Origin: Aliiroseovarius halocynthiae
Lineage (GTDB): Bacteria > Pseudomonadota > Alphaproteobacteria > Rhodobacterales > Rhodobacteraceae
Direction of reading: 5' to 3'
Assembly: GCF_007004645.1 (NCBI RefSeq)
Contig: NZ_ML660019.1
Span: 1,012,437 to 1,076,436 of the forward strand
DNA: 64,000 bases
Part shown: one piece after another, positions 1 through 7,594 of the stretch
How positions within the stretch are numbered: position 1 is the first letter of the stretch
Layout: each line of letters opens with the position of its first letter
Notes under the pieces: model-generated
Seen by the model: only the letters and a program-made list of their open reading frames with translations
The model's database searches: none
Told to the model about the DNA's origin: nothing
Made by a program: the position numbers and the translations under genes

Positions 1-33
1 CCAGTTCTGTTTTCACGCCGCGTCACATCCCAC

Positions 34-88
34 AATTGTCGTAATTGTCTGACAATTCATTTGCTCGATTTGCAATTGTCAGACATTA
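34..88 (+). promoter_or_regulatory. Tandem GntR-like operator palindromes upstream of the DMSP operon
   Basis: Positions 43-57 read AATTGTCTGACAATT, a perfect inverted repeat around T50. Its core TTGT-CTG-ACAA fits the TnGT-N3-ACnA consensus known for FadR-subfamily GntR regulators. A second copy at 74-87, AATTGTC-A-GACATT, differs in one outer base and lies 31 bp (about three helical turns) downstream. A further half site AATTGTC is at 34-40. A weak possible sigma-70 promoter, TTGCTC at 61-66 and CATTAT at 84-89, overlaps the second site, which would suit repression. The start codon of the first operon gene follows at 118. The regulator itself is not in the window, so its identity is inference. 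Confidence 0.6.
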
Positions 89-117
89 TCAATCCCGACT
101 CGCAAGATGGGGGAAGC

Positions 118-897
118 ATGTCCGTTTCGTCAAGGATAAGAACCATGGGTGCGCCGCATTGGCTGGCGCTGTTCGGGTTGATTCTTGTGGGGTGGGTGCT
201 TCTGTATGCGATGGCGCTGCCACCCGACGCGCTGGAACTGTCGCGCATCTATGGTGCTGACTTCTGGCGCTCGCTCTGCGTGGTCGAGCCTGACAAGGCT
301 GGGTTTATGGGGCTCTTTGCCATGTGGGCGGTGATGTCCGCCGCGATGATGGCCCCGACGGCCCTGCCGACCTTCGCCACCTATGACGACATGATCGCTT
401 CGGGTGCCGGGTCTCAGCGCGGGTTTTTGGAACTGGTCGCGGGCTATCTGGTGATTTGGCTGGGCTTTGCAGCCATCGCGGCTGCCGGGCAGTTGGCACT
501 GTTCCGCGCTGGGCTTCTGTCACCGCTGGGCCAAAGCATCTCGCCGTGGCTGACGGGCGGATTGCTGATCGGCGCAGGAGTGTATCAATTCTCGTCCCTG
601 AAGGACCGCTGCCTGAGCCAATGCCGCCAGCCGATGACCTTCTTCATGCAATATTGGCGCGAGACCCGTTGGAACGCGGTCGCGCTGGGCCTGCGTTTGG
701 GGGCGATTTGCCTTGGTTGCTGTTGGGCGCTGATGCTTTTGGGCTTCGTGGGCGGGGTGATGAACCTCGCCTTCATGGGGCTCGCCACTCTCATCATGAT
801 TTTTGAAAAACTGCCGGATCTCGGCCGCTATCTGACCTGCCCCTTGGGCTGGGCGTTGATCGCGGGTGGGATCGTGGCGCTTGTCCAGGGAGGATAA
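118..897 (+). CDS. DUF2182 integral membrane protein, putative metal-handling
   Basis: This 259-residue protein has about six hydrophobic segments and the hallmarks of DUF2182: an M-W-x-V-M-x-x-A-M-M-x-P motif in an early membrane segment, a central CLSQCRQPMTFF loop, and a later LGCCWALM segment followed by a GVMNL motif. Methionine and cysteine pairs inside membrane helices suggest binding of a soft metal such as copper, but this is inference. ATG 118 was chosen because GGGGGAAG lies just upstream; the more distal TTG at 61 would run through the operator. The DUF1326 gene starts one base after the stop, so the two are probably translated together. It heads the operon containing dmdA and acuI. 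Confidence 0.8.
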   Translation: MSVSSRIRTMGAPHWLALFGLILVGWVLLYAMALPPDALELSRIYGADFWRSLCVVEPDKAGFMGLFAMWAVMSAAMMAPTALPTFATYDDMIASGAGSQRGFLELVAGYLVIWLGFAAIAAAGQLALFRAGLLSPLGQSISPWLTGGLLIGAGVYQFSSLKDRCLSQCRQPMTFFMQYWRETRWNAVALGLRLGAICLGCCWALMLLGFVGGVMNLAFMGLATLIMIFEKLPDLGRYLTCPLGWALIAGGIVALVQGG

Positions 898-898
898 C

Positions 899-1531
899 AT
901 GGACGGATCGCAAATAGGAACGGTCGAATGGACCATCAAAGGGGAGCTGATCCTCAACTGTAACTGCACGGTGTTCTGCCCCTGCGTGGTCAGTCTTGGC
1001 GACCACCCGCCGACCGAAGGCTACTGCATGGGCTGGGCGGGCATCCGCATCGACAGCGGTCAATATGGCGACGTGGACCTTTCGGGTCTGAATGTCGGTC
1101 TACTACTGGAAATCCCCGGCCGCATGGCGCGGGGGAACTGGAAAGCAGCGGCCTATATCGATGATCGCGCCAATGACGAGGCGTTCGAAGCGCTTTGCCA
1201 TATCTTTACCGGGGCCGCCAAAGGCACTACCGGCTTGTTCAAAATGCTGGTCAGTGAGTTCTTGGGCGCCGAGCGTGCACCCGTATCGTTTGAAACCGAA
1301 GGCAACACCCGTCGTCTGATCGTCGGCAAAGCCATTCGTGGCTCGGTCACGCCGGTGCCGGGTAAAGGCGGGGCTGAACAGGTGATCACCAACACCAACT
1401 ACTGGATGGGCCCGGATATCACCGTCGCCAAGGCAGACGAGGCCCGCGTGCGCGCCTTTGGACGCGTATGGGATTTTGACGGCAAATCCGCCGAGATCTG
1501 CCAGATCGATTGGAAAGGCCCCGGTCGCTAA
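899..1531 (+). CDS. DUF1326 domain protein, putative metal-binding partner of the DUF2182 protein
   Basis: A 210-residue soluble protein with no signal peptide. The N-terminal part carries the DUF1326 signature, a CNC-x4-CPC cluster (about residues 21-29) with another Cys in the sequence EGYCMGW about 20 residues later. The cysteine arrangement resembles a soft metal site. The start has a strong GGGAGGAT ribosome binding site, and the gene begins one base after the DUF2182 stop, the usual arrangement for this pair. A 32-base gap separates it from dmdA. The biochemical role of the family is not established; a copper or other metal chaperone or sensor role is inference. Confidence 0.8.
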   Translation: MDGSQIGTVEWTIKGELILNCNCTVFCPCVVSLGDHPPTEGYCMGWAGIRIDSGQYGDVDLSGLNVGLLLEIPGRMARGNWKAAAYIDDRANDEAFEALCHIFTGAAKGTTGLFKMLVSEFLGAERAPVSFETEGNTRRLIVGKAIRGSVTPVPGKGGAEQVITNTNYWMGPDITVAKADEARVRAFGRVWDFDGKSAEICQIDWKGPGR

Positions 1532-1563
1532 CGCGGCCGGAGGACCCCACGGGAGCGCGACCC

Positions 1564-2664
1564 ATGGCCCTGATTTCTCCGTCCCGCCGTCTGCGGCGCA
1601 CCCCTTTCTCTGACGGCGTCGAAGCTGCCGGGGTCAAAGGGTACACGGTATATAACCACATGTTGCTGCCGACCGTCTTTCGGTCGGTGGAGGAAGACTA
1701 TCGTCACTTGAAGTACGCCGTTCAGGTCTGGGACGTCGCTTGTGAACGTCAGGTGGAAGTGCGTGGCCCCGATGCAGCCCGCCTGATCCAGATGCTGACC
1801 CCGCGAGACCTGTCCAAGATGCAAGACGGGCAGTGTTTCTATGTCCCTATGGTGGATGAGACCGGCGGGATGCTGAACGACCCGGTGGCTGTGAAACTGG
1901 ATGACGACCGCTATTGGATCTCGATCGCTGACAGCGATCTGATCATGTGGGTGAAGGGGCTGGTTTATGGGTTCCGGCTGGACGTTCTGGTTGATGAACC
2001 TGACGTGTCGCCCTTGGCCATTCAGGGGCCACTGTCCGATGATCTGGCGGCGGCTGTCTTTGGCGATGCTGTGCGCGATATCCGCTTCTTCCGCTATAAA
2101 CGGCTGGAGTTTCAGGGGCGTAGCCTTGTCGTGGCACGTTCGGGATATTCCAAGCAGGGCGGTTTCGAGATCTATGTCGAAGGCAGTGACATCGGAATGC
2201 CGCTGTGGAACGCGCTTATGGAAGCTGGCAAGGGCATGGATGTGCATGCGGGCTGCCCCAACGGGATTGAGCGCGTCGAGGGCGGACTTCTGTCCTATGG
2301 CAACGATATGACCCGCGAAAATACACCGCACGAAGCCGGGCTGGGGCGGTTTTGCTCCACGGAAAGTGCGCTGGGCTGCGTGGGGCGCGATGCGCTGTTG
2401 CGTGTGGCCAAGGAAGGCCCCGTGCAACAGGTGCGCGCAATCGAAATTTTGGGCGGCGTGCCACCTTGTGACCGCGCGTGGCCCCTTATGGATGGGGATC
2501 GGCAGGTGGGTCAGGTGACCTCAGCCGCGAACTCGCCCGATTTTAACACTGGCGTTGCGATTGGCATGGTGCGGATGACCCATTGGGACACGGGCACCGA
2601 GCTGGATGTGATGACACAAGACGGACCGCGTGCGGCGACCGTCTATGACACTTTTTGGATATAA
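1564..2664 (+). CDS. dmdA: Dimethylsulfoniopropionate demethylase DmdA
   Basis: DmdA moves a methyl group from DMSP to tetrahydrofolate, giving methylmercaptopropionate, the entry to the demethylation route of marine bacteria. The 366-residue product is a GcvT-like aminomethyltransferase-fold protein of the usual DmdA length. It matches the family along its length: SRRLRRTPF near the N terminus, YTVYNHMLL, VQVWDVACERQVEV, LTPRDLSKMQ, WISIADSDLI, SGYSKQGGFEIYVE and SYGNDMTREN. These set DmdA apart from glycine cleavage T proteins. ATG 1564 follows a GGGAG site by eight bases and gives an N terminus beginning MALISPSRRL. acuI follows 10 bases downstream, the classical Roseobacter arrangement. 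Cofactor binding to THF is from family knowledge. Confidence 0.93.
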   Translation: MALISPSRRLRRTPFSDGVEAAGVKGYTVYNHMLLPTVFRSVEEDYRHLKYAVQVWDVACERQVEVRGPDAARLIQMLTPRDLSKMQDGQCFYVPMVDETGGMLNDPVAVKLDDDRYWISIADSDLIMWVKGLVYGFRLDVLVDEPDVSPLAIQGPLSDDLAAAVFGDAVRDIRFFRYKRLEFQGRSLVVARSGYSKQGGFEIYVEGSDIGMPLWNALMEAGKGMDVHAGCPNGIERVEGGLLSYGNDMTRENTPHEAGLGRFCSTESALGCVGRDALLRVAKEGPVQQVRAIEILGGVPPCDRAWPLMDGDRQVGQVTSAANSPDFNTGVAIGMVRMTHWDTGTELDVMTQDGPRAATVYDTFWI

Positions 2665-2674
2665 GGACATGACG

Positions 2675-3667
2675 ATGTTTAAAGCACTGGTAATGGAACA
2701 AAATGACGAGGGGTTGGCCCAAGCGTCGATCAAGGACATCGGTGAAGACGCGCTGCCCGAGGGCAATGTGACCGTCGCCGTGGAATACTCGACCGTGAAC
2801 TACAAGGACGGGCTGTGCTTGTCGGCCAAGGGCGGGGGCCTTGTGCGCAACTACCCCCATGTGCCGGGGATCGACTATGCGGGCACTGTGGAAGCGTCGG
2901 AAGATGACCGCTATAAACCCGGCGACAAGATTGTGCTGACCGGCTGGCGCGTGGGCGAGGTGTCTTGGGGCGGGTATGCCCAGAAGGCGCGCATTTCGGC
3001 TGACAAGCTTGTGCCGCTACCTGAAGGCCTGACCACCCGTCAGGCGATGGCCGTGGGGACGGCGGGTTTCACCGCGATGCTTGCTGTTATGGCGCTGGAG
3101 GATCATGGTTTGAAGCCGGGGCAGGGACCGGTGCTGGTTACCGGTGCGGCTGGAGGTGTTGGGTCCGTTGCGACCGCCATTCTGGCCAATCTGGGCTACG
3201 AAGTCGCAGCTGTCACAGGCCGACCGGATCAGGCGGACTATCTTAAAGGGCTTGGCGCCACCACTATTGTCGCACGTGAAGAACTGAACGAGACCACCAA
3301 GCGTCCGCTTGAAGCCGAGACATGGGCGGGCTGTGTGGACGCTGTGGGTGGTGATATGCTGGCGCGCGTTTTGGGACAGATGAAGTACGGGGCGTCCGTG
3401 TCCGCCGTGGGCCTTGCTGGCGGCGCTGGGCTGCCAGCGACCGTCATTCCCTTCCTTCTGCGTGGTGTGAACCTTCTGGGCATCGACAGTGTTATGCAAC
3501 CCTATGACAACCGTGTGCGTGCATGGCAGCGCATCGCCAATGACCTACCGATGGACAAGCTGGAAGCTATGATCACCCCTGCGACATTGAGCGACCTTCC
3601 CGGATTGGGGGGCGATATCCTAAAAGGGGGTGTCAAAGGTCGTGTCGTGGTGGATGTAAATGCCTGA
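2675..3667 (+). CDS. acuI: Acrylyl-CoA reductase (NADPH) AcuI
   Basis: AcuI reduces toxic acryloyl-CoA to propionyl-CoA, protecting cells that metabolise DMSP or acrylate. This 330-residue medium-chain dehydrogenase/reductase of the YhdH type has the GroES-like N-terminal part (VNYKDGL, HVPGIDYAGTV), the GTAGFTAMLAV segment and the Rossmann motif VTGAAGGVGSVA with nearby TGRPDQADYL for NADP. Zinc-ligand cysteines are absent, as expected. ATG 2675 is preferred over the in-frame ATG at 2669 because AAGGA lies seven bases before it. It belongs to the dmdA operon, and its last codons overlap the start of the next gene by eight bases. Confidence 0.92.
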   Translation: MFKALVMEQNDEGLAQASIKDIGEDALPEGNVTVAVEYSTVNYKDGLCLSAKGGGLVRNYPHVPGIDYAGTVEASEDDRYKPGDKIVLTGWRVGEVSWGGYAQKARISADKLVPLPEGLTTRQAMAVGTAGFTAMLAVMALEDHGLKPGQGPVLVTGAAGGVGSVATAILANLGYEVAAVTGRPDQADYLKGLGATTIVAREELNETTKRPLEAETWAGCVDAVGGDMLARVLGQMKYGASVSAVGLAGGAGLPATVIPFLLRGVNLLGIDSVMQPYDNRVRAWQRIANDLPMDKLEAMITPATLSDLPGLGGDILKGGVKGRVVVDVNA

Positions 3668-3989
3668 AGAACATGAGGGGCGCGTGATCGCGCCCCTCGC
3701 CAACAAAACACTGGAAGAGATTGACGGGCAGCGCTGGGGAACACCCTGCTGCGCGTCCTATATCGAGGCGACATGTGCCTCGCTACGCAAGAAACCCATT
3801 GGACAATTCACCACTGAAAACCTGCGCATGATGATATCGCAGGATATCGGCACGGATGTATTGAAGCCCTTTGCACTGGCAGTGTTGCAGGACGATCCCA
3901 TGGCCGAGGGGGACTATTACCCCGGCGATCTGCTTGAGGCCGCGGCCAAGCGGTGGCCAGATGATCCCGAGCTTCAAACCCTGACATAG
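3660..3989 (+). CDS. Orphan CdiI-type (CdiI_2-like) immunity protein
   Basis: The 109-residue product resembles the contact-dependent growth inhibition immunity family (CdiI_2): LRKKPIGQFTTENLRMMI, an IGTDVLKPFALAVL helix and the family-typical DPMAEGDYYPGDLLEA ending. Immunity proteins of this kind bind and block a cognate toxin C-terminal domain, but no cdiA-like toxin or secretion gene is nearby. The ATG overlaps the end of acuI by eight bases, so translation is probably coupled to the DMSP genes. A GGTGG about eight bases upstream could serve as ribosome binding site. A strong hairpin terminator follows directly. Its role in the absence of a toxin is unknown. Confidence 0.65.
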   Translation: MPEEHEGRVIAPLANKTLEEIDGQRWGTPCCASYIEATCASLRKKPIGQFTTENLRMMISQDIGTDVLKPFALAVLQDDPMAEGDYYPGDLLEAAAKRWPDDPELQTLT

Positions 3990-3992
3990 AAA

Positions 3993-4014
3993 CGGCGCCG
4001 GAAACCCGGCGCCG
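3993..4014. terminator. Hairpin between convergent genes, probable bidirectional terminator
   Basis: A perfect 9 bp stem, CGGCGCCGG at 3993-4001 and CCGGCGCCG at 4006-4014, encloses an AAAC loop and is followed by a T-rich stretch (CATTTGTTTT). It sits between the stop of the CdiI-like gene and the convergent BCCT gene and can end transcription from either side. Confidence 0.85.
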
Positions 4015-4041
4015 CATTTGTTTTCAGATGTTGGAGCTGCG

Positions 4042-5868
4042 TTACTCAGCCGGCTCTGCCTGAGCATCTGCGTGCTTGTCACGCAACCCGTCGCGGTAAA
4101 GCGCTTTGGTCAGCGACACCATCATCAGCCCCATGACCGCAGTAAAGGGTAGCGCGCCAATGATCATCGCGTTTTTCAGCGCGTCCATCGGGTTGTTTTC
4201 CCCTGCCGCCAGAAGCAGCGTGCCAATTACGGCAGTCAGGACGACACCCCAGACGATGCGGTGTTTGATGCCCGTTTCCTGCTCGCCGCCCGACATGATG
4301 GTGTTCATCACAAGGATGCCACTGTCTGCCGAGGTGACTAGGAAGGTTAGGATCAACACAACACACATGATGGTGATGGCCGACAGGAATGGCCCCGAGA
4401 TCATTTCGCCCAGAGTTACGAAAAGCTTCGCAGTGTTCGATGCACCAATGATAGCTCCTTCTGCCGCGCCACTTAGCTCCAGATCAATTGCGGTGCCGCC
4501 AAGGATAGTCATCCAAGCAAAGCAGACCAGTGCCGGAGCGAACACACAGCCGATGATGAATTCGCGAACCGAGCGACCCTTGGAAATGCGGGCTAGGAAC
4601 AGGCCCACGAAAGGTGAGAATGCGATCCACCATGCCCAATAGAAGGTGGTCCATCCCGCCTGCCAGCCGAACTGACGGGCGGGTTCACCGGCAGCGTAGA
4701 CTTCGCGTAGGACGTCCTCGGGCAGAGCGGCTGCGTCGCCTTCCAGACCGGATACGAAGCCACCATAGCTGCCCCAAGCGTTGGTTGCGCCACCTTTTAG
4801 GACGTCGGCCAACGGTGCGGCGGCTTCAGGCAGGTTTGCCACAAAGTCACCTGCAGGCTGTGGGCCATAGGCACCGAAGGACAGTTGCACTATATGCAGT
4901 ATATAGTCGATCAGGGCCGATCCATACGTTGTCATCGCAAAGAAGAACGACCCGAAGATGATGAAAGTCATCAGTAGGATCAATGACAAAACGAGGTTCA
5001 GGTTCGACAGGTATTTCACTCCGCGACCAACACCAGAAACAGCCGAGATGATCGACAACCCCATGATGCAGACCAGACCCGTAATCAGGCCAACCTTACC
5101 CGGAGCAGGCGCTTCACCCGACATATCCATCATCCACTCCATGCCGGTGATGGCATACAGGCCGTCGATAAACTGGCTGACACCGAAGCCGATGGTAACC
5201 GATACACCCAGAATGGTGGCGACAACGCCCAGAACGTCTACGATATGGCCGAAGAATCCATTCACGTATTTGCCGAATAGCGGGGTCAGGGCCGAGCGGA
5301 TGGTCAGCGGCATATCACGCGTATAGGCATAATATGCCAGCGATAGGCCGGTCATCACGTAGATGGCCCAAGCGTGAAACCCGTAGTGTAGGAAGGTGTA
5401 GCGATATCCCGACTGCAGGCTTTCTGGTGTGTTGGGCGCGACATCGCCGGTCAGAATGACAGGGTTCGATCCCCAAAGGCCCAGTGGCTCGGCAGTTGCG
5501 AAGACCATCAGGCCCACGCCAAGACCAGCACCAAACATCATCGAAAACCACGAGAAGTTCGAGAACTCGGGTTTTTCACCAGGAAGTCCCATCACGCGAC
5601 TTCCTGTAGACGGAATTATGGCCACAATGGCCAGAAAGAAAAGAAACATGCCTACAATGATAATGTAGAAGCTGTTGAACCCTTCAAGCAGGCGCCAGTT
5701 CAGGCTACCGAGGGTGGAATTTGCGTTTGCTGGGAAAACTAGTGCCCAGATCACCAATGCGACCATGACCCCTTTCGAGATCAGCGCAATCGGGAGGCTG
5801 TTGCCTTCGTAAAAACCTGACGGTGCCTTCGGAATGTGAAGATCCGTGAAAGGTGGTTTGATACTCAT
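4042..5868 (-). CDS. BCCT family transporter for betaine-type osmolytes, possibly DMSP
   Basis: A 608-residue secondary transporter with twelve predicted membrane helices. The BCCT signature is clear in the eighth helix, GWTTFYWAWWIAFSPF, whose aromatic box binds trimethylammonium or dimethylsulfonium groups in known members. HYGFHAWAIYVMTGLSLAY marks helix 4. Between these lies an extended extracytoplasmic insert of about 60 residues rich in Ala, Gly and acidic residues. ATG 5868 is preferred because the ribosome binding site AGGACAGGGA sits just upstream; a longer open frame reaching 6276 runs across noncoding DNA. It converges on the dmdA operon, which makes DMSP or glycine betaine a reasonable but unproven substrate. 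Confidence 0.88.
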   Translation of the reverse strand: MSIKPPFTDLHIPKAPSGFYEGNSLPIALISKGVMVALVIWALVFPANANSTLGSLNWRLLEGFNSFYIIIVGMFLFFLAIVAIIPSTGSRVMGLPGEKPEFSNFSWFSMMFGAGLGVGLMVFATAEPLGLWGSNPVILTGDVAPNTPESLQSGYRYTFLHYGFHAWAIYVMTGLSLAYYAYTRDMPLTIRSALTPLFGKYVNGFFGHIVDVLGVVATILGVSVTIGFGVSQFIDGLYAITGMEWMMDMSGEAPAPGKVGLITGLVCIMGLSIISAVSGVGRGVKYLSNLNLVLSLILLMTFIIFGSFFFAMTTYGSALIDYILHIVQLSFGAYGPQPAGDFVANLPEAAAPLADVLKGGATNAWGSYGGFVSGLEGDAAALPEDVLREVYAAGEPARQFGWQAGWTTFYWAWWIAFSPFVGLFLARISKGRSVREFIIGCVFAPALVCFAWMTILGGTAIDLELSGAAEGAIIGASNTAKLFVTLGEMISGPFLSAITIMCVVLILTFLVTSADSGILVMNTIMSGGEQETGIKHRIVWGVVLTAVIGTLLLAAGENNPMDALKNAMIIGALPFTAVMGLMMVSLTKALYRDGLRDKHADAQAEPAE

Positions 5869-6217
5869 GTTCCCTGTCCTTGATTGTTTACCTAGCTCAA
5901 TCGGTTGCTCCGAGTGGCCCCTTATGAGCCTGAAGGACGTGGTTTGAGCGACATTCGCCAAAACGGACAGGATTGTGTTCAGATGCGACAATTTGTCGTT
6001 TTCCAGCTGGTTTGAGACCGTGTCTTTGGTGTGCGAATGTATGCAGAACTTGTTGGCCTTGACGCTTAAAACAATGCGGTTTAGCCAGGTCGTGTCCTCG
6101 TATCTGTCGAGGGCTGCCCGTTGTTCTGAAATGTTACGGGTTGGCTGGAAGACCTGCCGGATCTGGGGTGGCTCTGATCTGAAAGGCACCTCTCGAACAT
6201 GACTGAAGGAGCCTACA
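5869..6217. other. Divergent intergenic region between the BCCT and aminotransferase genes
   Basis: About 350 bases separate the two divergent genes, so it should hold promoters for both. I found no clear palindrome, riboswitch or small gene. The minus-strand frame that is open across it has neither typical codon choice nor a ribosome binding site. Confidence 0.5.
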
Positions 6218-7444
6218 ATGGCCGAACTGGACATCAACTGGGTGCGCGCGCAGTTTCCCGCTTTTTCCGAACCCACACTGCTGGGCCAGGCGTTTTTCGA
6301 GAATGCAGGCGGGTCCTATACCTGTAAGCCGGTGCTGGATCGTCTGAACCGCTATTATACGCAGCGCAAAGTGCAGCCCTATGCGCCCTATGGTGCCTCA
6401 CGCCTAGCAGGCGAGGAAATGGACGAAGCGCGCGCGCGCCTTGCGGCCATGATGGGGGTCAAGACAGACGAACTGTCTTTCGGGCCGTCCACCACACAGA
6501 ATACTTATGTTTTGTCGCAAGCCTTCCGGCAGCACCTGACGCCGGGTGATGCAATCGTTGTGACCAATCAGGATCACGAGGCGAATTCTGGCCCTTGGCG
6601 GCGTTTGGCAGACGAGGGATTCGAGGTTCGCGAATGGAAGGTCGATCCCGAGACCGGACATTTGGATCCTGCAGATCTGGATGCACTTTTGGGTGACGGG
6701 AAGGTTAAGCTGGTATGCTTTCCGCATTGCTCGAACGTGGTAGGCGAGCTGAACGACGTGGCTGCGATCTGCGCTAAGGCCCGCGCCGCTGGGGCCTATA
6801 GCTGCGTTGATGGCGTCAGCTATGCGCCGCATGGGTTTGTGAACGTGGATACGCTGGGGGCGGATATCTATTTGTTCTCGGCCTATAAGACCTATGGCCC
6901 GCATCAGGGGATCATGGTGATCCGTCGCGCATTGGGGCAGGCGCTGCCAAATCAGGGGCATTATTTCAACGCGGACAGCTTGTATAAGCGCTTTACACCA
7001 GCTGGCCCCGATCACGCACAGGTCGCGGCGTGCGCAGGGATGGCGGATTATATCGAGGCCTTGGCGACGCATCACGGCGCAACGGGCGACGCAGCCGAAT
7101 TGTCCGCATCCGCGCATAAGCTGATGCGCGACCACGAGGTCGAATTGCTGCAACCCTTGTTGGATTACGCGTCAGCCAAGAACTCGGTCCGGCTGATTGG
7201 GCCGTCTGTGGCGGCCAATCGCGCGCCGACCGTATCGCTTTTATCGGCCCAGAAGGGCGAAGATCTGGCGGCTGCTTTGGCTCCGAAGGGCATCATGGCG
7301 GGCGGCGGCGACTTCTACGCTGTGCGCGCCTTATCCGCACAAGGTGTGGACCCGGATCACGGCGTCCTGCGCGTCAGTTTCACGCATTATACCAGCGCCG
7401 AAGAGGTCACAAAATTGATCGACGCCTTGGACCAGGTGCTCTGA
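6218..7444 (+). CDS. Class V aminotransferase, cysteine desulfurase-like
   Basis: A 408-residue fold-type I PLP enzyme of the class V (SufS/NifS-like) group. It has FFENAGGSY near the N terminus, FGPSTTQNTY for phosphate binding, DHEANSGPW, CSNVVGELNDV and VDGVSYAPH with the PLP-ring Asp. Lys224 in the sequence SAYKTYGPHQG is the likely Schiff-base lysine. No obvious desulfurase active-site Cys loop is visible, so another beta- or gamma-elimination or transamination reaction is possible. No suf or isc genes are adjacent. ATG 6218 has GAAGGAG just upstream. The substrate cannot be read from the sequence; proximity to sulfur-related genes may be coincidental. Confidence 0.8.
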   Translation: MAELDINWVRAQFPAFSEPTLLGQAFFENAGGSYTCKPVLDRLNRYYTQRKVQPYAPYGASRLAGEEMDEARARLAAMMGVKTDELSFGPSTTQNTYVLSQAFRQHLTPGDAIVVTNQDHEANSGPWRRLADEGFEVREWKVDPETGHLDPADLDALLGDGKVKLVCFPHCSNVVGELNDVAAICAKARAAGAYSCVDGVSYAPHGFVNVDTLGADIYLFSAYKTYGPHQGIMVIRRALGQALPNQGHYFNADSLYKRFTPAGPDHAQVAACAGMADYIEALATHHGATGDAAELSASAHKLMRDHEVELLQPLLDYASAKNSVRLIGPSVAANRAPTVSLLSAQKGEDLAAALAPKGIMAGGGDFYAVRALSAQGVDPDHGVLRVSFTHYTSAEEVTKLIDALDQVL

Positions 7445-7594
7445 TCCTGCTGCCCTGGTCCTAACGGGCTGGGGCAACCCATAGGCATACTGCGCCTGCA
7501 AACAGGTTTCCGCAGTTGCATAGCAGCCATCTTGCCAGCCTGCCTGTCCACGACATAGCCTTCCCATAGCATTCATATGTTTTTGGGAGGGGAC

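Noticed and set aside
4042-6276. Longer BCCT protein with an extra 136-residue N terminus
   Set aside because: The added part is not membrane-like or family-like and crosses the divergent promoter region; a good ribosome binding site supports the shorter start at 5868.
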